A stretch of 64,000 nt of DNA from Rubinisphaera italica (GTDB lineage: Bacteria; Planctomycetota; Planctomycetia; Planctomycetales; Planctomycetaceae), in NCBI RefSeq assembly GCF_007859715.1, contig NZ_SJPG01000001.1, forward strand, positions 2,196,728 to 2,260,727, in the 5' to 3' direction. The position numbers and the translations under genes are program-made. This document shows positions 1 to 9,185 of this stretch, piece by piece (the stretch's first letter is position 1; every line of letters starts with the position of its first letter). A model generated the notes under the pieces. The model worked only from the letters and a program-made list of their open reading frames with translations. It ran no database searches and had not been told where the DNA came from.

Positions 1-622
1 GTAACTTCCCGTCCTGCGTCGTTAAAGCTCCTCCAGCTGCTCCCGGATTATTCATCACTGCATCGACAATAAAAACAACCCCTTTATAAGGAATATCAAA
101 CCGTCCACGACGGGCTGTCAGTGGAGTCAGCATGGCGATGACGCCGTGGATCACCGAAACCGGTTCATCACCCGCTGCGACATTAAACATATTGCTGAAA
201 CCGAGCACGGGAGTTCCTGGTCCACTGCGGCTGACTTCCGTGAGGTCAAAATACGGAGCATTAATCACTTCCACTTTCAACACCGCCAAACCGGCTTCAC
301 CTGCTCCTGAAATAAATTGAGCTGGTAAGCGGCGACCATTGTCGAGGACGGCAATAATCTGATCCGTATCGAGTAAATGATTCCAGACCGTCAGAATATG
401 TCCATCCGGGGAAATCAAGAAGCCAGTCCCATAGTTGGCCAGATTTTTTAGGCCACCCGCCCCATACAATTTGACAGTCTTAGGCAAGACTTCCTGCAGG
501 ACTTCGCTTTGTGAAGCCACGGCTTGATTAGACTGTCCAATTGAAAATGCCAGGAGGACTGTCGCTGTAATGATGCAGGACGGTATTTGTCGGAGTTGGA
601 TTGTTAAAATTGGAGTTGCCAT
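1..622 (-). CDS. Secreted trypsin-like (HtrA-fold) protease homologue, catalytically degenerate, 3'-truncated by window edge
   Basis: Reading leftward from an ATG at 622 the frame stays open to base 1, so the C-terminus is missing. Residues 1-37 look like a signal peptide (hydrophobic stretch near 18-30, AVAS cleavage region). The rest follows the chymotrypsin/HtrA order: TGFLISPDGHILT, then WNHLLD with the catalytic-type His82, then GLAVLKV, then NPGAAGGAL. In active HtrA proteases these last two blocks read DLALLKV and NPGNSGGPL. Here the Asp is Gly111 and the nucleophile Ser is Ala196, so two of three triad residues are absent. The gene lies 22 bp after the stop of an intact homologue and is the last visible member of the long minus-strand run. 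By inference it is a non-catalytic binding or regulatory partner of that protease. The family call is firm; the role is not. Confidence 0.8.
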   Translation of the reverse strand, partial: MATPILTIQLRQIPSCIITATVLLAFSIGQSNQAVASQSEVLQEVLPKTVKLYGAGGLKNLANYGTGFLISPDGHILTVWNHLLDTDQIIAVLDNGRRLPAQFISGAGEAGLAVLKVEVINAPYFDLTEVSRSGPGTPVLGFSNMFNVAAGDEPVSVIHGVIAMLTPLTARRGRFDIPYKGVVFIVDAVMNNPGAAGGALTTQDGKL

Positions 623-644
623 TCAATTGTATTCGATAATTTTA

Positions 645-2450
645 TTACAGTTTTGGATCATCAACCGCTTCGGTCTTCATTTCATTGACTTGCAAAATGA
701 TCTCCGGCTGACCGGCAACGACAATCTTCAATTCCTGAGGAACTGCGTACGGCCCCCCCGTTTTCCAACCTGGAATGCGAACTCCGCATTCCGGGCGATC
801 TTCTGAAAACTTAGTATCCCAGCCAACCAGTTGCTTTGCCGTCCGATCAAAATACCAGCGAATCTGTCGATCTTCATGCAATGTCGAAAGCACATCGACT
901 TTCGCACCCACACCATCGAGAGGTTCGCTGCCAATATAGAGAATTTCTGAAAAGTTCTCAGGTCCGCTAATCAATAGTTGCTGCAATTCCCGCAGCGACA
1001 TCAACATTCCTGAAGAATAAGGACCAGCCGTGAACGTTTCTGGACGCCCCGAATCCAACAGAAAAACCTGACCTTCCGCAGGGACTTCGAACAGACTGGC
1101 AAAATCTGCGAGGACTAGTCGGTATGCCCCTCCGTCTTTCACGTTGCCACTCAAGGTCCATTTCTGACTCGACTGACCATAATTTCCCAGACTTTTCAAT
1201 GTCGCCAGCAACTCTTCCTGCTTGATTCGATTGAAATAATAATTCGCGAATCCGATTCTGCTTTCGAATAAATGAGCATATTCCTCTGGGATCTCCGGTG
1301 CTTTCTGATGCGGGAGCATTGGTATCGGGGGAACATTCTTCGGCTTTTCTTCAGGCTCTTCGGCTGGTGCAGGGGCTGAGGCGAATTCGATCAACTCTCC
1401 GATGGAATGCAATGCTTCCAAGCGAGGATAGATCTCATAACGTTCTCCATCACGACGATATACCAGAGGAATCTTCCAGCCTTTAGGATAAATCCCCAGC
1501 ACATTTTTGAATTGATTCACGCTCCCAATCGGCCGACCACCGAAGGAAACGATCTCGTCGCCCGCTCGCAATCCATGAAAGAAGGCACTGCAGGTTGGTA
1601 AAACAGTAGCAACAATCACATTCGAAAATTCATCGGTGCGGACCGTTGCTCCCAAAGTCGCGTGATCGACCACGCGTCCACTTTGAAGATGATCACTGAA
1701 GTTTTTGATCTGATTAATCGAAATCGCATAGCCAGCTCCGGCATTCACACGACCTCGCTTTTCAACGGAAATTCTCCCGTTAATGCCAATCACTTCTCCC
1801 TGTTCATTAAACAGCGGTCCACCAGAATTTCCTGGATTAATCGACGTATCGACCTGAATGCAATCGGTATATTCCAGAAACGTACCTGCTGGATACTGAT
1901 AACGCTGCACGCCACTCACCATACCGAATGTTAATGTGGGCACAAAATCATCAGCCAGTAGAAATGGATTTCCCATCGCAAAAGCCCAGTCGCCAACTTT
2001 GACGGTATCGCTGTCTCCAAGTGGAGCGAAAGGAAAATCGTCGCGTCCCAGTAGTCGAATAATGGCGACATCACCCGTTGGATCGATCCCGATCAGCACG
2101 GCATCGTAAACAATACCGTCACTCAACCCACACTTCAAAAAGGGACCTGCTCCCTCCACAACGTGGAAGTTTGTCAGTGTCAGGCCATCGGGTGATATGA
2201 GAACGCCGGATCCACCCCCACGTCCATCGGGAGGAAAGATCGCAACAACAGCCGGAGTCACCTTATCGATAACTGCGATTCGCTCCTGCTCTGCGTCCAG
2301 AACGTCTTTGGGCAATTCAATTTGAGCAAAAACGTTCTGAGAAAAACTCACAGCACAGAGCACTGCGCAGCAAAACATAACAGCTCTCACTGGACGAAAG
2401 CTGTTTTGAGTCTGATTTGAGTCAGGCAAACTATTTAATGAGTCGTGCAT
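645..2450 (-). CDS. Secreted HtrA/DegP-like serine protease with PDZ domain
   Basis: The frame opens at a TTG at 2492 but the first ATG, at 2450, gives a clean signal peptide ending near NVFAQ and is preferred; it still overlaps the upstream gene by 20 bp. Numbering from the TTG, the triad is His110 in LTNFHVVE, Asp141 in TGDVAIIRL and Ser223 in INPGNSGGPL, all intact. A PDZ-like domain follows at about 275-358 (LRAGDEIVSFGG). About 250 further residues have a Pro/Glu-rich linker and a C-terminal region I do not recognise. HtrA proteins degrade or bind misfolded envelope proteins. The extra C-terminal part is longer than in standard DegP/DegS. It is co-directional with and overlaps the NPCBM gene, which suggests co-transcription and translational coupling. 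Confidence 0.9.
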   Translation of the reverse strand: MHDSLNSLPDSNQTQNSFRPVRAVMFCCAVLCAVSFSQNVFAQIELPKDVLDAEQERIAVIDKVTPAVVAIFPPDGRGGGSGVLISPDGLTLTNFHVVEGAGPFLKCGLSDGIVYDAVLIGIDPTGDVAIIRLLGRDDFPFAPLGDSDTVKVGDWAFAMGNPFLLADDFVPTLTFGMVSGVQRYQYPAGTFLEYTDCIQVDTSINPGNSGGPLFNEQGEVIGINGRISVEKRGRVNAGAGYAISINQIKNFSDHLQSGRVVDHATLGATVRTDEFSNVIVATVLPTCSAFFHGLRAGDEIVSFGGRPIGSVNQFKNVLGIYPKGWKIPLVYRRDGERYEIYPRLEALHSIGELIEFASAPAPAEEPEEKPKNVPPIPMLPHQKAPEIPEEYAHLFESRIGFANYYFNRIKQEELLATLKSLGNYGQSSQKWTLSGNVKDGGAYRLVLADFASLFEVPAEGQVFLLDSGRPETFTAGPYSSGMLMSLRELQQLLISGPENFSEILYIGSEPLDGVGAKVDVLSTLHEDRQIRWYFDRTAKQLVGWDTKFSEDRPECGVRIPGWKTGGPYAVPQELKIVVAGQPEIILQVNEMKTEAVDDPKL

Positions 2451-3714
2451 CTGCAATATCCAAGTGATCGCCAATATCGAGTCCTTTTCCAAAGTCGACA
2501 GTTATCTTTAAAAAACGTTTTCCAGTCAGCGATAAATCGAGCGGAATCGCGGAGTCCCGAGCCGAAATGTTCTGCGTGAAAAGCACTTCATCATCAGCCG
2601 AAATGACAACATCCACATTCCCGTGACCTGCCATTGCAACAGCAGCATCGATTCCGAGTGTTGCCTGGAGCCGAGAAAACTCGCCCGCGAGTCGGTAAGT
2701 TAATGTCGTCTTTGAATGAACCCATAGTCCTTTCGAATACTTCTTTTTGCCAATTTGCAATGGGGAACCATCGACAGTTCGGTCGCGTTGGAATTCCCAG
2801 ACCGTATCGAAAAACGGAGTGTACTCAGTTCCTTCAGGTGCCATATCTGACAGATAAACAATCCGACCCAAACTGAAATCGAGTTGAGCAATTGATTCCA
2901 GTGGCAAGACGACCTGTTCGCCGGGGCCCGTTCTCACCATCATTTGCCCTTCAGAAACGGACACCTGGTTGACGAATAACGATTCGCCAGAGGTTGTTTT
3001 CAGAGAACAGGTCGCAGTCTGATTCGGCATCATGTCTGCCGGATGAATAATACCAAAGACTTTGGCCAGCCGGACTGGGATTTCATTTCCATCATAGAGG
3101 AATTGAACTTTTTCCGTGTCATATTGTGTGACAACACCCGCTAGAAAATCAAGGACTTCGCCTTTTTGAATGACGAGACGATCGTCCGAGTAAGGCTTTT
3201 GAATGAGGGTGTTCCATTGTTCCCGGGTGGTTGCATTCAAGGTCTTAAAACGTAACGATTTGACATTCTTCAACGGAACGGTCATCGCACCAAGTGAGGC
3301 CGATTCGAAAGTCACATTCAAACCATCAGTGATTGCATTTCGACCAATCAGATGCGATCCGTCTATAAGAAGCAGGTTCTGAATCCCCGCTTCTTCGGTC
3401 GTATTGACAGGTTTGTGATCTTGCCAGGTGATATTCATCACCCGGTCCAATGCCACAACCTTAACCGCATCCCCGGCATTGAGAACCAATTGTTTGGCAT
3501 CAAGGGAAACCAGTTCGCCAACCACAGTCTGTCCATCCAGACTGGTCACTTCAACTTGAGCCAAAGTGACTGAACGTGTCAGTCCCAACATCACGAATGT
3601 GACCAGGACAGTCCGCAAAAGGAATTCAATACCCGTTCCTGGAATGGAATTAATGAATGAAAATGATTTCAAAAGTGACTCCTGTCTCATAAAGGATTCG
3701 AGTGCGTCCTGCAT
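2431..3714 (-). CDS. Secreted protein with C-terminal NPCBM domain
   Basis: This 427-residue protein has a hydrophobic segment at about 30-50 ending near TLAQ, read as a signal peptide after a rather long N-region. The in-frame ATG at 3690 would give a more usual signal peptide. Residues 50-285 are beta-rich and repetitive in character (LDGQTVVGELVSLDAKQL), reminiscent of planctomycete proteins that precede NPCBM domains. Residues about 290-427 match the NPCBM/NEW2 pattern: VWEFQRDRTVDGSPLQIG, then KYSKGLWVHSKTTLTYRL, and a final DIADARL. NPCBM domains are predicted carbohydrate-binding modules. The gene starts 5 bp after the previous stop and overlaps the protease gene, so it belongs to the same transcription unit. 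Its ligand is unknown. Confidence 0.82.
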   Translation of the reverse strand: MQDALESFMRQESLLKSFSFINSIPGTGIEFLLRTVLVTFVMLGLTRSVTLAQVEVTSLDGQTVVGELVSLDAKQLVLNAGDAVKVVALDRVMNITWQDHKPVNTTEEAGIQNLLLIDGSHLIGRNAITDGLNVTFESASLGAMTVPLKNVKSLRFKTLNATTREQWNTLIQKPYSDDRLVIQKGEVLDFLAGVVTQYDTEKVQFLYDGNEIPVRLAKVFGIIHPADMMPNQTATCSLKTTSGESLFVNQVSVSEGQMMVRTGPGEQVVLPLESIAQLDFSLGRIVYLSDMAPEGTEYTPFFDTVWEFQRDRTVDGSPLQIGKKKYSKGLWVHSKTTLTYRLAGEFSRLQATLGIDAAVAMAGHGNVDVVISADDEVLFTQNISARDSAIPLDLSLTGKRFLKITVDFGKGLDIGDHLDIADARLIK

Positions 3715-3719
3715 CCCGA

Positions 3720-4751
3720 TCAGGGAGTTTGCTGTCCACGTTGAGCGGCTTTACGATTATAGGCTTCAATCGCTCGCTGGTAATGGGGTGGGAAGAGTGT
3801 TCCGAGAATTTGCTTCGCTTTAGCCTGATCCTTCGGAGGCAAATTTCCCCAGCCATCCTGAGTACCAAGCTCTTTCTCGTCGACTTCACCGGGAGCTGTC
3901 GAGCCTTTGACAGAACTGTCCTGAGCCGGGGCATTGGGATTGTTTTGCGATCCACTTCCCGCTCCTCCGCCACCGCCTGCCTGCTGTTCCAGTTTGGCAA
4001 TCAGTTCATCCAACGATTCGATAATTTCCTGTTCGACTTTCTGGACTTTCTGTCCGCTGCGACCAATTTCGAGTCTTCGTTCCACATCCCGCATCTTCCG
4101 AGAGATTTCTCCCAGGCTTTTTTCTTCCCAGCGGGAAACATCCTGCTCCATCAATTCGCCTAACATTCGATAGCGGTTAGGAATCGATTCACATTTTGTT
4201 AGCAGTGTCGTCAGCGATTCTCGTGCGTCTTCAATCATCAATAACTGATGAGCACTGACAGCTTGATTAAAATAGAAGACCGCCGGTTCTGCGATTAATT
4301 GATTGTCGATCGCGGATAACTGCTCCATTGCCTCTTCGAGCATGTTTCGTTGAATCAATTGAGTCACAAACCACAGTCGAAAATTCGCGGATAGCCAGGG
4401 TTCCTGAACATTTAAGTCTTCGGCATCAATCAAAACCAGCAATTGAGCAGGAGAACTTGAGCGAACTTTAGCGATGAATTCCTGAGTTTGCGAATTGGAG
4501 ATTCCCAATGCATTGACAATCAACTCAGTCGAGGGGAGGGCAGGGTGTTCGACGGCAAATTCAACCCAAGCTTCCAGTTTATCGGGAGCCTGCTCTTTAA
4601 CCAAGACATCACAACGATTGATGACCTCATCACGATTGAGGGGTTTGTACTTCGAGGTTGTCTCAGCGGTATTCTCCTGAGCGATGGTAATTGCCGTCGC
4701 AAATAACAGGATGCAAATCATTGAGACTTGTATCAGTCTTAAATATTTCAT
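3720..4751 (-). CDS. Secreted or membrane-anchored helical protein of the MoxR/VWA operon, function unknown
   Basis: The longest frame begins at a TTG at 4769, but the ATG at 4751 has a GAAAG site about 9 bases upstream and leads directly into a signal-peptide-like stretch (MKYLRLIQVSMICILLF). The 343-residue product is largely helical, with a TPR-like central part, a predicted coiled coil around KVEQEIIESLDELIAKLEQQ, and a Gly/Ser/Asn-rich linker (GGGGGAGSGSQ). The C-terminal block DGWGNLPPKDQAKAKQILG with the final FPPHYQRAIEAY recurs, as I recall, in proteins encoded beside planctomycete MoxR/VWA operons. No catalytic motif is visible. The position between the coiled-coil and NPCBM genes suggests a structural role in an envelope complex. 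Confidence 0.75.
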   Translation of the reverse strand: MKYLRLIQVSMICILLFATAITIAQENTAETTSKYKPLNRDEVINRCDVLVKEQAPDKLEAWVEFAVEHPALPSTELIVNALGISNSQTQEFIAKVRSSSPAQLLVLIDAEDLNVQEPWLSANFRLWFVTQLIQRNMLEEAMEQLSAIDNQLIAEPAVFYFNQAVSAHQLLMIEDARESLTTLLTKCESIPNRYRMLGELMEQDVSRWEEKSLGEISRKMRDVERRLEIGRSGQKVQKVEQEIIESLDELIAKLEQQAGGGGGAGSGSQNNPNAPAQDSSVKGSTAPGEVDEKELGTQDGWGNLPPKDQAKAKQILGTLFPPHYQRAIEAYNRKAAQRGQQTP

Positions 4752-4793
4752 GAAACTGCTTTCGTTCAAATGATGAACTCGTGCCTGATTTGT

Positions 4794-6530
4794 TTACTCA
4801 TTCTTGCCCGTCGATAAGTCGTAAGTAGCTCGTTGAATGCGTGCTTGTCGGATCGAGAGTTCGTCGAGTAATTCCAATAGTTCAGCGTCAGCAGCCTGCT
4901 CGCCATCGATTTGTCGTCCGTATTGTTTGGTGCGTCTATTGACTCGATATTGCAGGGAACGCAACAGTTTGAGCTCTGCAATTAAATCGACCAGAGCCGG
5001 ATCGGGCTGTTCGCCCTGTTTTTGCTCACCCTGCTTCTTTTTCTTCTCATCAAGTTTTTCCAACTCTTTTCGGAGAGCTTCCACCATTTCCTCAAGTGCT
5101 TCAATAATGTCGTCTTCAATCGCGATCGTCAGTTCATCGACTTTAAATTCATTGAGCCGTTCGGAGACAACCCGCATGTCTTCCCTCAATTGCAGAACCG
5201 CTTCCGGGAATGCAACGGAAGTTCCTTCTTCCCGTAAAATGATTAATGCCTTATCTGCCTCAACGACAATATCCTGCTCGTCGCGGGCTAATTGAATGGA
5301 ACGTGCCCGGTGCCGGGGAAGTCGTTTGTCTTCTTCGATTTCTTCAATCTGACCACTCGCTTTTCGAATCGTCAATTGCATCTGCAGCATTTTACGGAAG
5401 CGGGCTTCCAGAGCTGCCAGCATGATTTTCTGTTCTTCTTCACGCAGCTGTCGCAAAATTTCTTCGAGTTTGGCCTTGGCTTTTTCCAGCTCAGCGATCG
5501 CCCGATCCTGCTCACGAGAAGCTTTGTCTTTATTCTTCTGTTTCAGTTCTTCAATGGCTTTCTGCATCTTTTCAATGGCAGATTCTATCTCTTCCTTCCC
5601 CGCTGTTGGCTCGGTTTTCTCCTGAGGTTTTGACTCAGAAGGCTCCTGTTCTGATGGAGATTGCTCAGAAGGGGAGTTCTCGCCGGGAGGCATCGGATTT
5701 TCCTGCGGCATCGGAGATTCGCCGGGAGGCTTTTGCTCGCTGGGAGGAGTATCGCCTTCTGGAGGTGGCATTGGTTCTCCGGGCTTGGATTCGCCAGGCT
5801 TCATTTCGCCCGGTTTCGATTCTCCAGGCTTTTGTTCTCCGGGTTCAGAATCATCAGGCTTCTGATCTTCAGAATCCGACTTCTTCTCTTCTCCCTCAGC
5901 AGCTTCCTGGCGTTGCTTATCCTGTTCGTCAATTTTATTCGCGAGCTTTTCGGTATCTTCAGTCACTTTCGACTGATCTTTTTCCAGCCCTTCGGTCGGT
6001 TTACCACGTTCCGTTCCAGCCCTCACACCTTTCTGATCGACAACCAGTTTATTGATATCGCCGATTAATGCCTCGATTCGGGCGATTTCATCCTGCAGAC
6101 GCTGACGTTCATCTTCACTTTGAAGGACATCGAGCAAGGTCACCAGAGAACTGATCAAATCGTCCTGACGTTCCACAATTCCTGCAAACTGAGGCGTCTC
6201 GGCTGCCAGTAATTCGAGCAGCACTTCCATTTGCGAGTCAATTCGAGCCTCATTGCTTTTTCCGATAACCCGCATTAACAGGTCCGCTCGGGCCGGATCG
6301 GTCTCCTTCATGTAGCCGTACAGCTGAGTCAAGGTTTTGGAAAACCTCTGATATTTAGCGAAGATAACCTGCTGTTTTTCGGTGAGTTTTACGTCTTCAG
6401 CAGCATCTGCAGGCGATTCAGTCTCAACAGAGTCGTTTTGAGCCCAGATTTCCGCAGGAAAAGAGCAGAAAAAGAACAGAAGTAGTAGAGGGATTGTCAT
6501 CAATTTCGATTCTGGTCGAGACAGGTCCAT
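4794..6530 (-). CDS. Secreted coiled-coil protein with Pro/Gly/Glu-rich repeat region
   Basis: The frame opens with GTG directly before ATG. The ATG at 6530 has AGGAG 9 bases upstream, which fixes the start. A signal peptide follows an internal methionine ([20 protein letters not shown]). Residues about 40-190 are helical and residues 190-320 are low complexity, built on short imperfect units such as KPGESKPGE and PSEQ. After that come about 250 residues of highly charged coiled coil. No enzymatic motif is seen. Secreted coiled-coil proteins of this type commonly sit next to the DUF4175-like and VWA genes in planctomycetes; their function is unknown. The repeat tract could serve as a flexible spacer. 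Reverse-strand open frames in the same place reflect its codon bias and are not genes. Confidence 0.8.
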   Translation of the reverse strand: MDLSRPESKLMTIPLLLLFFFCSFPAEIWAQNDSVETESPADAAEDVKLTEKQQVIFAKYQRFSKTLTQLYGYMKETDPARADLLMRVIGKSNEARIDSQMEVLLELLAAETPQFAGIVERQDDLISSLVTLLDVLQSEDERQRLQDEIARIEALIGDINKLVVDQKGVRAGTERGKPTEGLEKDQSKVTEDTEKLANKIDEQDKQRQEAAEGEEKKSDSEDQKPDDSEPGEQKPGESKPGEMKPGESKPGEPMPPPEGDTPPSEQKPPGESPMPQENPMPPGENSPSEQSPSEQEPSESKPQEKTEPTAGKEEIESAIEKMQKAIEELKQKNKDKASREQDRAIAELEKAKAKLEEILRQLREEEQKIMLAALEARFRKMLQMQLTIRKASGQIEEIEEDKRLPRHRARSIQLARDEQDIVVEADKALIILREEGTSVAFPEAVLQLREDMRVVSERLNEFKVDELTIAIEDDIIEALEEMVEALRKELEKLDEKKKKQGEQKQGEQPDPALVDLIAELKLLRSLQYRVNRRTKQYGRQIDGEQAADAELLELLDELSIRQARIQRATYDLSTGKNE

Positions 6531-6596
6531 CACCTCAGACTCCTATGAGAGATTCAATTACAAATACTCGTTGCACATTTTATACCGCATCTTAAC

Positions 6597-8993
6597 CTAA
6601 TTCAGCAGATCAATCAGCTTATTTTTCCGCTCTTCCTCTGTTTGTGCCTTCAGAGCCTTCTCCTCATCAATAATTCCCTTGAGAAGTTCGATCACCTCCT
6701 GAAAGCTCTCCAGCTTCCGCATTTCGAGCAGAATCTGTCGCAAACCAGTCAATAATCCATCCAAATCATTCAAGCACAGGTCTGCAGTGATGTCTGTCTG
6801 AGTACTTTCTCGAAGTGCAAAATCAAGCAATCGAAAATGTTCTTCAGTCGTCGCAAATTCATCTTCTAAAAGGTCGGTTAGAGGATCAATAATCTTCGAT
6901 TGCAGACGAATTCTGACCTGAGGCGTATCAATGCGATTGTTTACCATTTCAAGCTGAATGCTCTCAAACGCAACGCGAATGGCATCGGTTTCGACAGAAT
7001 CTTTTCTCAATGTGTTCAGACTTCGCTGCACAGCATCGCCAACGGGGAGTGAGTCATCTGTGGGATCGTCTGCGTTCTCGGTCATTGCAGTGGCGAAGTC
7101 ATCACGCGAGCGGGTCAGCTCTTCGATCAGTTGTTCAAACCGCCGCCTGAGATTCAGTTCATCCTGATGAAGAATTGAAAGCAGTTCTTCATCCGTTACG
7201 ATTTTCAATCGATAGGTTTCGCTCAGTGACAGATGCGGACCATTGATCGTGTCGTTATCGGTGGCGGTGAGATTGAGATACAGGATATTGCCGACTTCCA
7301 GATCGAGTGGCATTACATCAAATCGTTCGCTAGTCGATTCTTCCTGCTGGCTGATTTCATAAAACCGTGTGTCGACAGGCTGCCGTTTCAGAGGCAATAA
7401 GACAGGCTCTTTTTGCTGCTCCAGTCGATATTGAAACGCAGCAGAAATCAGGCCGTAGTCGTCCTGCAATTCTCCTTCCACGGGCAGGAAGGCTTTTCGT
7501 GTAATCGCACGACCAATCCCCACCAGTCGAGTTTTCACTTCAGGAGATTCATCAACCACACCGCGTACATGAATTCGAATTGGTTTGAGGTTGACGATCT
7601 GGTCGACATCTTCCAGCAAAATACTGAGTTTATCTTCGCGATCGATCACGATACCATCGGCATAGCACGATTCCGCTTCTTTATCAAAACAATTCTGGAT
7701 CGTACTTTCGACCTCAGTGATCAGAGCCGGTATTGATATTTGACGACCATCCTCTGAAAGGAATGGTCCTGAATATTTTTGTGTCAGTTTGACTTCCCGC
7801 CTGGCCACACCCAAATCATCAAGGTATCGGCAAATGGCGACCGGCTCTTCATTTGCCGATTTCTTTTCAATAGTCAACTCGAATCGTCGACCGAGAATAC
7901 GAACAATCCGAATCGGAGAGGTGCTCGCAGCCTGGAGGACCAGTGTCGTTTCCATCGGCACATTCAACTCAGCAGTTCCAATGACCTGCTCGCGTTCATC
8001 TCCAATACCTGGCTGATTCCACCCGGTGTATTCCGGGAACGTGCAGTTTGCAACCAATGACTCGATGGCAGGTTCCGGGACCGTAATCACACTAAAAGGC
8101 TCGACCGTCGTGAAATCCCCGCCCGTAATTGTGAACTGCAAATCGTCCACCAGATTTCCAATCGTATAGCGAAACTCACCTTCACCAGCAGGCGCCATCA
8201 CCGCTTTACCACGTGTATCGGTTTTGGTGCGATAGGAAATCATCACTTGATCGGGAGCGGTTTTCCCTTCCTGAACTCGTGCGACAATCGTCAAATCCGT
8301 GCCTGCTGCATGCTTCAGAGTTCGATTTTTAAACTCGCGGACACGATCTCCCGGCTGTGCAATCGAGACGATTTCCAAACCATTTTTTCGGTTCCAATAT
8401 TCCTCGGCCAGTTTGAGATAAGCATTCGACCAGTGCGATAACGTACCCGGACTGGCTGCCGCAGTAGCCGCTAAGGAGACGACTGCAACAGAGGCCAGAA
8501 CGATCGCGGTTCTGAGTGGTCCAAAATCGAAGACGCGATTTGTCTCCAGCGATTTCACCAGGTTCCCGGCATCATCAATTGTCTTTTGCACCATTTTGTC
8601 GGAGAGGGTGCCACGACTGGCGGGCTGATTTTTATCCTGTTCGCTTAATTCGACAACCGTAATCAACCGATCATTCAACTCAGGGAAAGTGCGTTCCAGT
8701 AATAATGCCAAGGCTCGTCGACGCAGCTTAACCAGCATTTGCCAGATAAGCGTTTGATAAAAGACCAGCACGATTATCGACAAACAGATCAGCAGAATGA
8801 CAAATCGAACCGAGCGGGGAATTTCCAGACGCGTAATTCCAAACCAGGCATTGTCGATGCCGAGTGTGATCCAGAACAGAATCGCAATGACAGTCAAAAC
8901 CAGTGCAGTTCCTCGCAGAACGACATAACGACGAATAGCCGCTCGCAGTTGCGAGAGTATCTGGTCAATCTGTTCGGGAATTTTCAGGTCCAT
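6597..8993 (-). CDS. Large membrane protein, DUF4175-like
   Basis: The 798-residue product starts with a short amphipathic helix and has membrane segments at roughly 28-50, 62-84 and 160-182, then a long periplasmic region. Between the second and third segments lies the block [19 protein letters not shown], typical of DUF4175-like proteins found beside MoxR/VWA operons. The periplasmic part includes beta-rich stretches ([18 protein letters not shown] and [13 protein letters not shown]) and ends in helices ([16 protein letters not shown]). No catalytic residues are recognised. The start ATG is clear, but there is no good ribosome binding site. It lies 66 bp upstream of the coiled-coil gene. 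The family name is from memory of the architecture and is less certain than the coding call. Confidence 0.72.
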   Translation of the reverse strand: MDLKIPEQIDQILSQLRAAIRRYVVLRGTALVLTVIAILFWITLGIDNAWFGITRLEIPRSVRFVILLICLSIIVLVFYQTLIWQMLVKLRRRALALLLERTFPELNDRLITVVELSEQDKNQPASRGTLSDKMVQKTIDDAGNLVKSLETNRVFDFGPLRTAIVLASVAVVSLAATAAASPGTLSHWSNAYLKLAEEYWNRKNGLEIVSIAQPGDRVREFKNRTLKHAAGTDLTIVARVQEGKTAPDQVMISYRTKTDTRGKAVMAPAGEGEFRYTIGNLVDDLQFTITGGDFTTVEPFSVITVPEPAIESLVANCTFPEYTGWNQPGIGDEREQVIGTAELNVPMETTLVLQAASTSPIRIVRILGRRFELTIEKKSANEEPVAICRYLDDLGVARREVKLTQKYSGPFLSEDGRQISIPALITEVESTIQNCFDKEAESCYADGIVIDREDKLSILLEDVDQIVNLKPIRIHVRGVVDESPEVKTRLVGIGRAITRKAFLPVEGELQDDYGLISAAFQYRLEQQKEPVLLPLKRQPVDTRFYEISQQEESTSERFDVMPLDLEVGNILYLNLTATDNDTINGPHLSLSETYRLKIVTDEELLSILHQDELNLRRRFEQLIEELTRSRDDFATAMTENADDPTDDSLPVGDAVQRSLNTLRKDSVETDAIRVAFESIQLEMVNNRIDTPQVRIRLQSKIIDPLTDLLEDEFATTEEHFRLLDFALRESTQTDITADLCLNDLDGLLTGLRQILLEMRKLESFQEVIELLKGIIDEEKALKAQTEEERKNKLIDLLN

Positions 8994-9185
8994 TTTTGTA
9001 GGCGCTAGGCGTTAGGGATTAGTTGTTTGGATTTTGGTTTCAACGCTTCAGTTTTACTCAATGTATTTATCAATGAGACGTGTCTGCTGGGGTAATTGTT
9101 TCATCGATTTATTTATTTCACAGTAGTTCTTGCTCAGGCTGCCTGCTTTTCACTCTCACCTCTCTCCACTCATCTCTCACCTTTT

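Noticed and set aside
5292..5633. Long plus-strand open frames opposite the coiled-coil gene
   Set aside because: They are shadows created by the Glu/Lys-rich codons of the minus-strand gene and give Phe/Leu/Ser-rich peptides without a domain or ribosome binding site.
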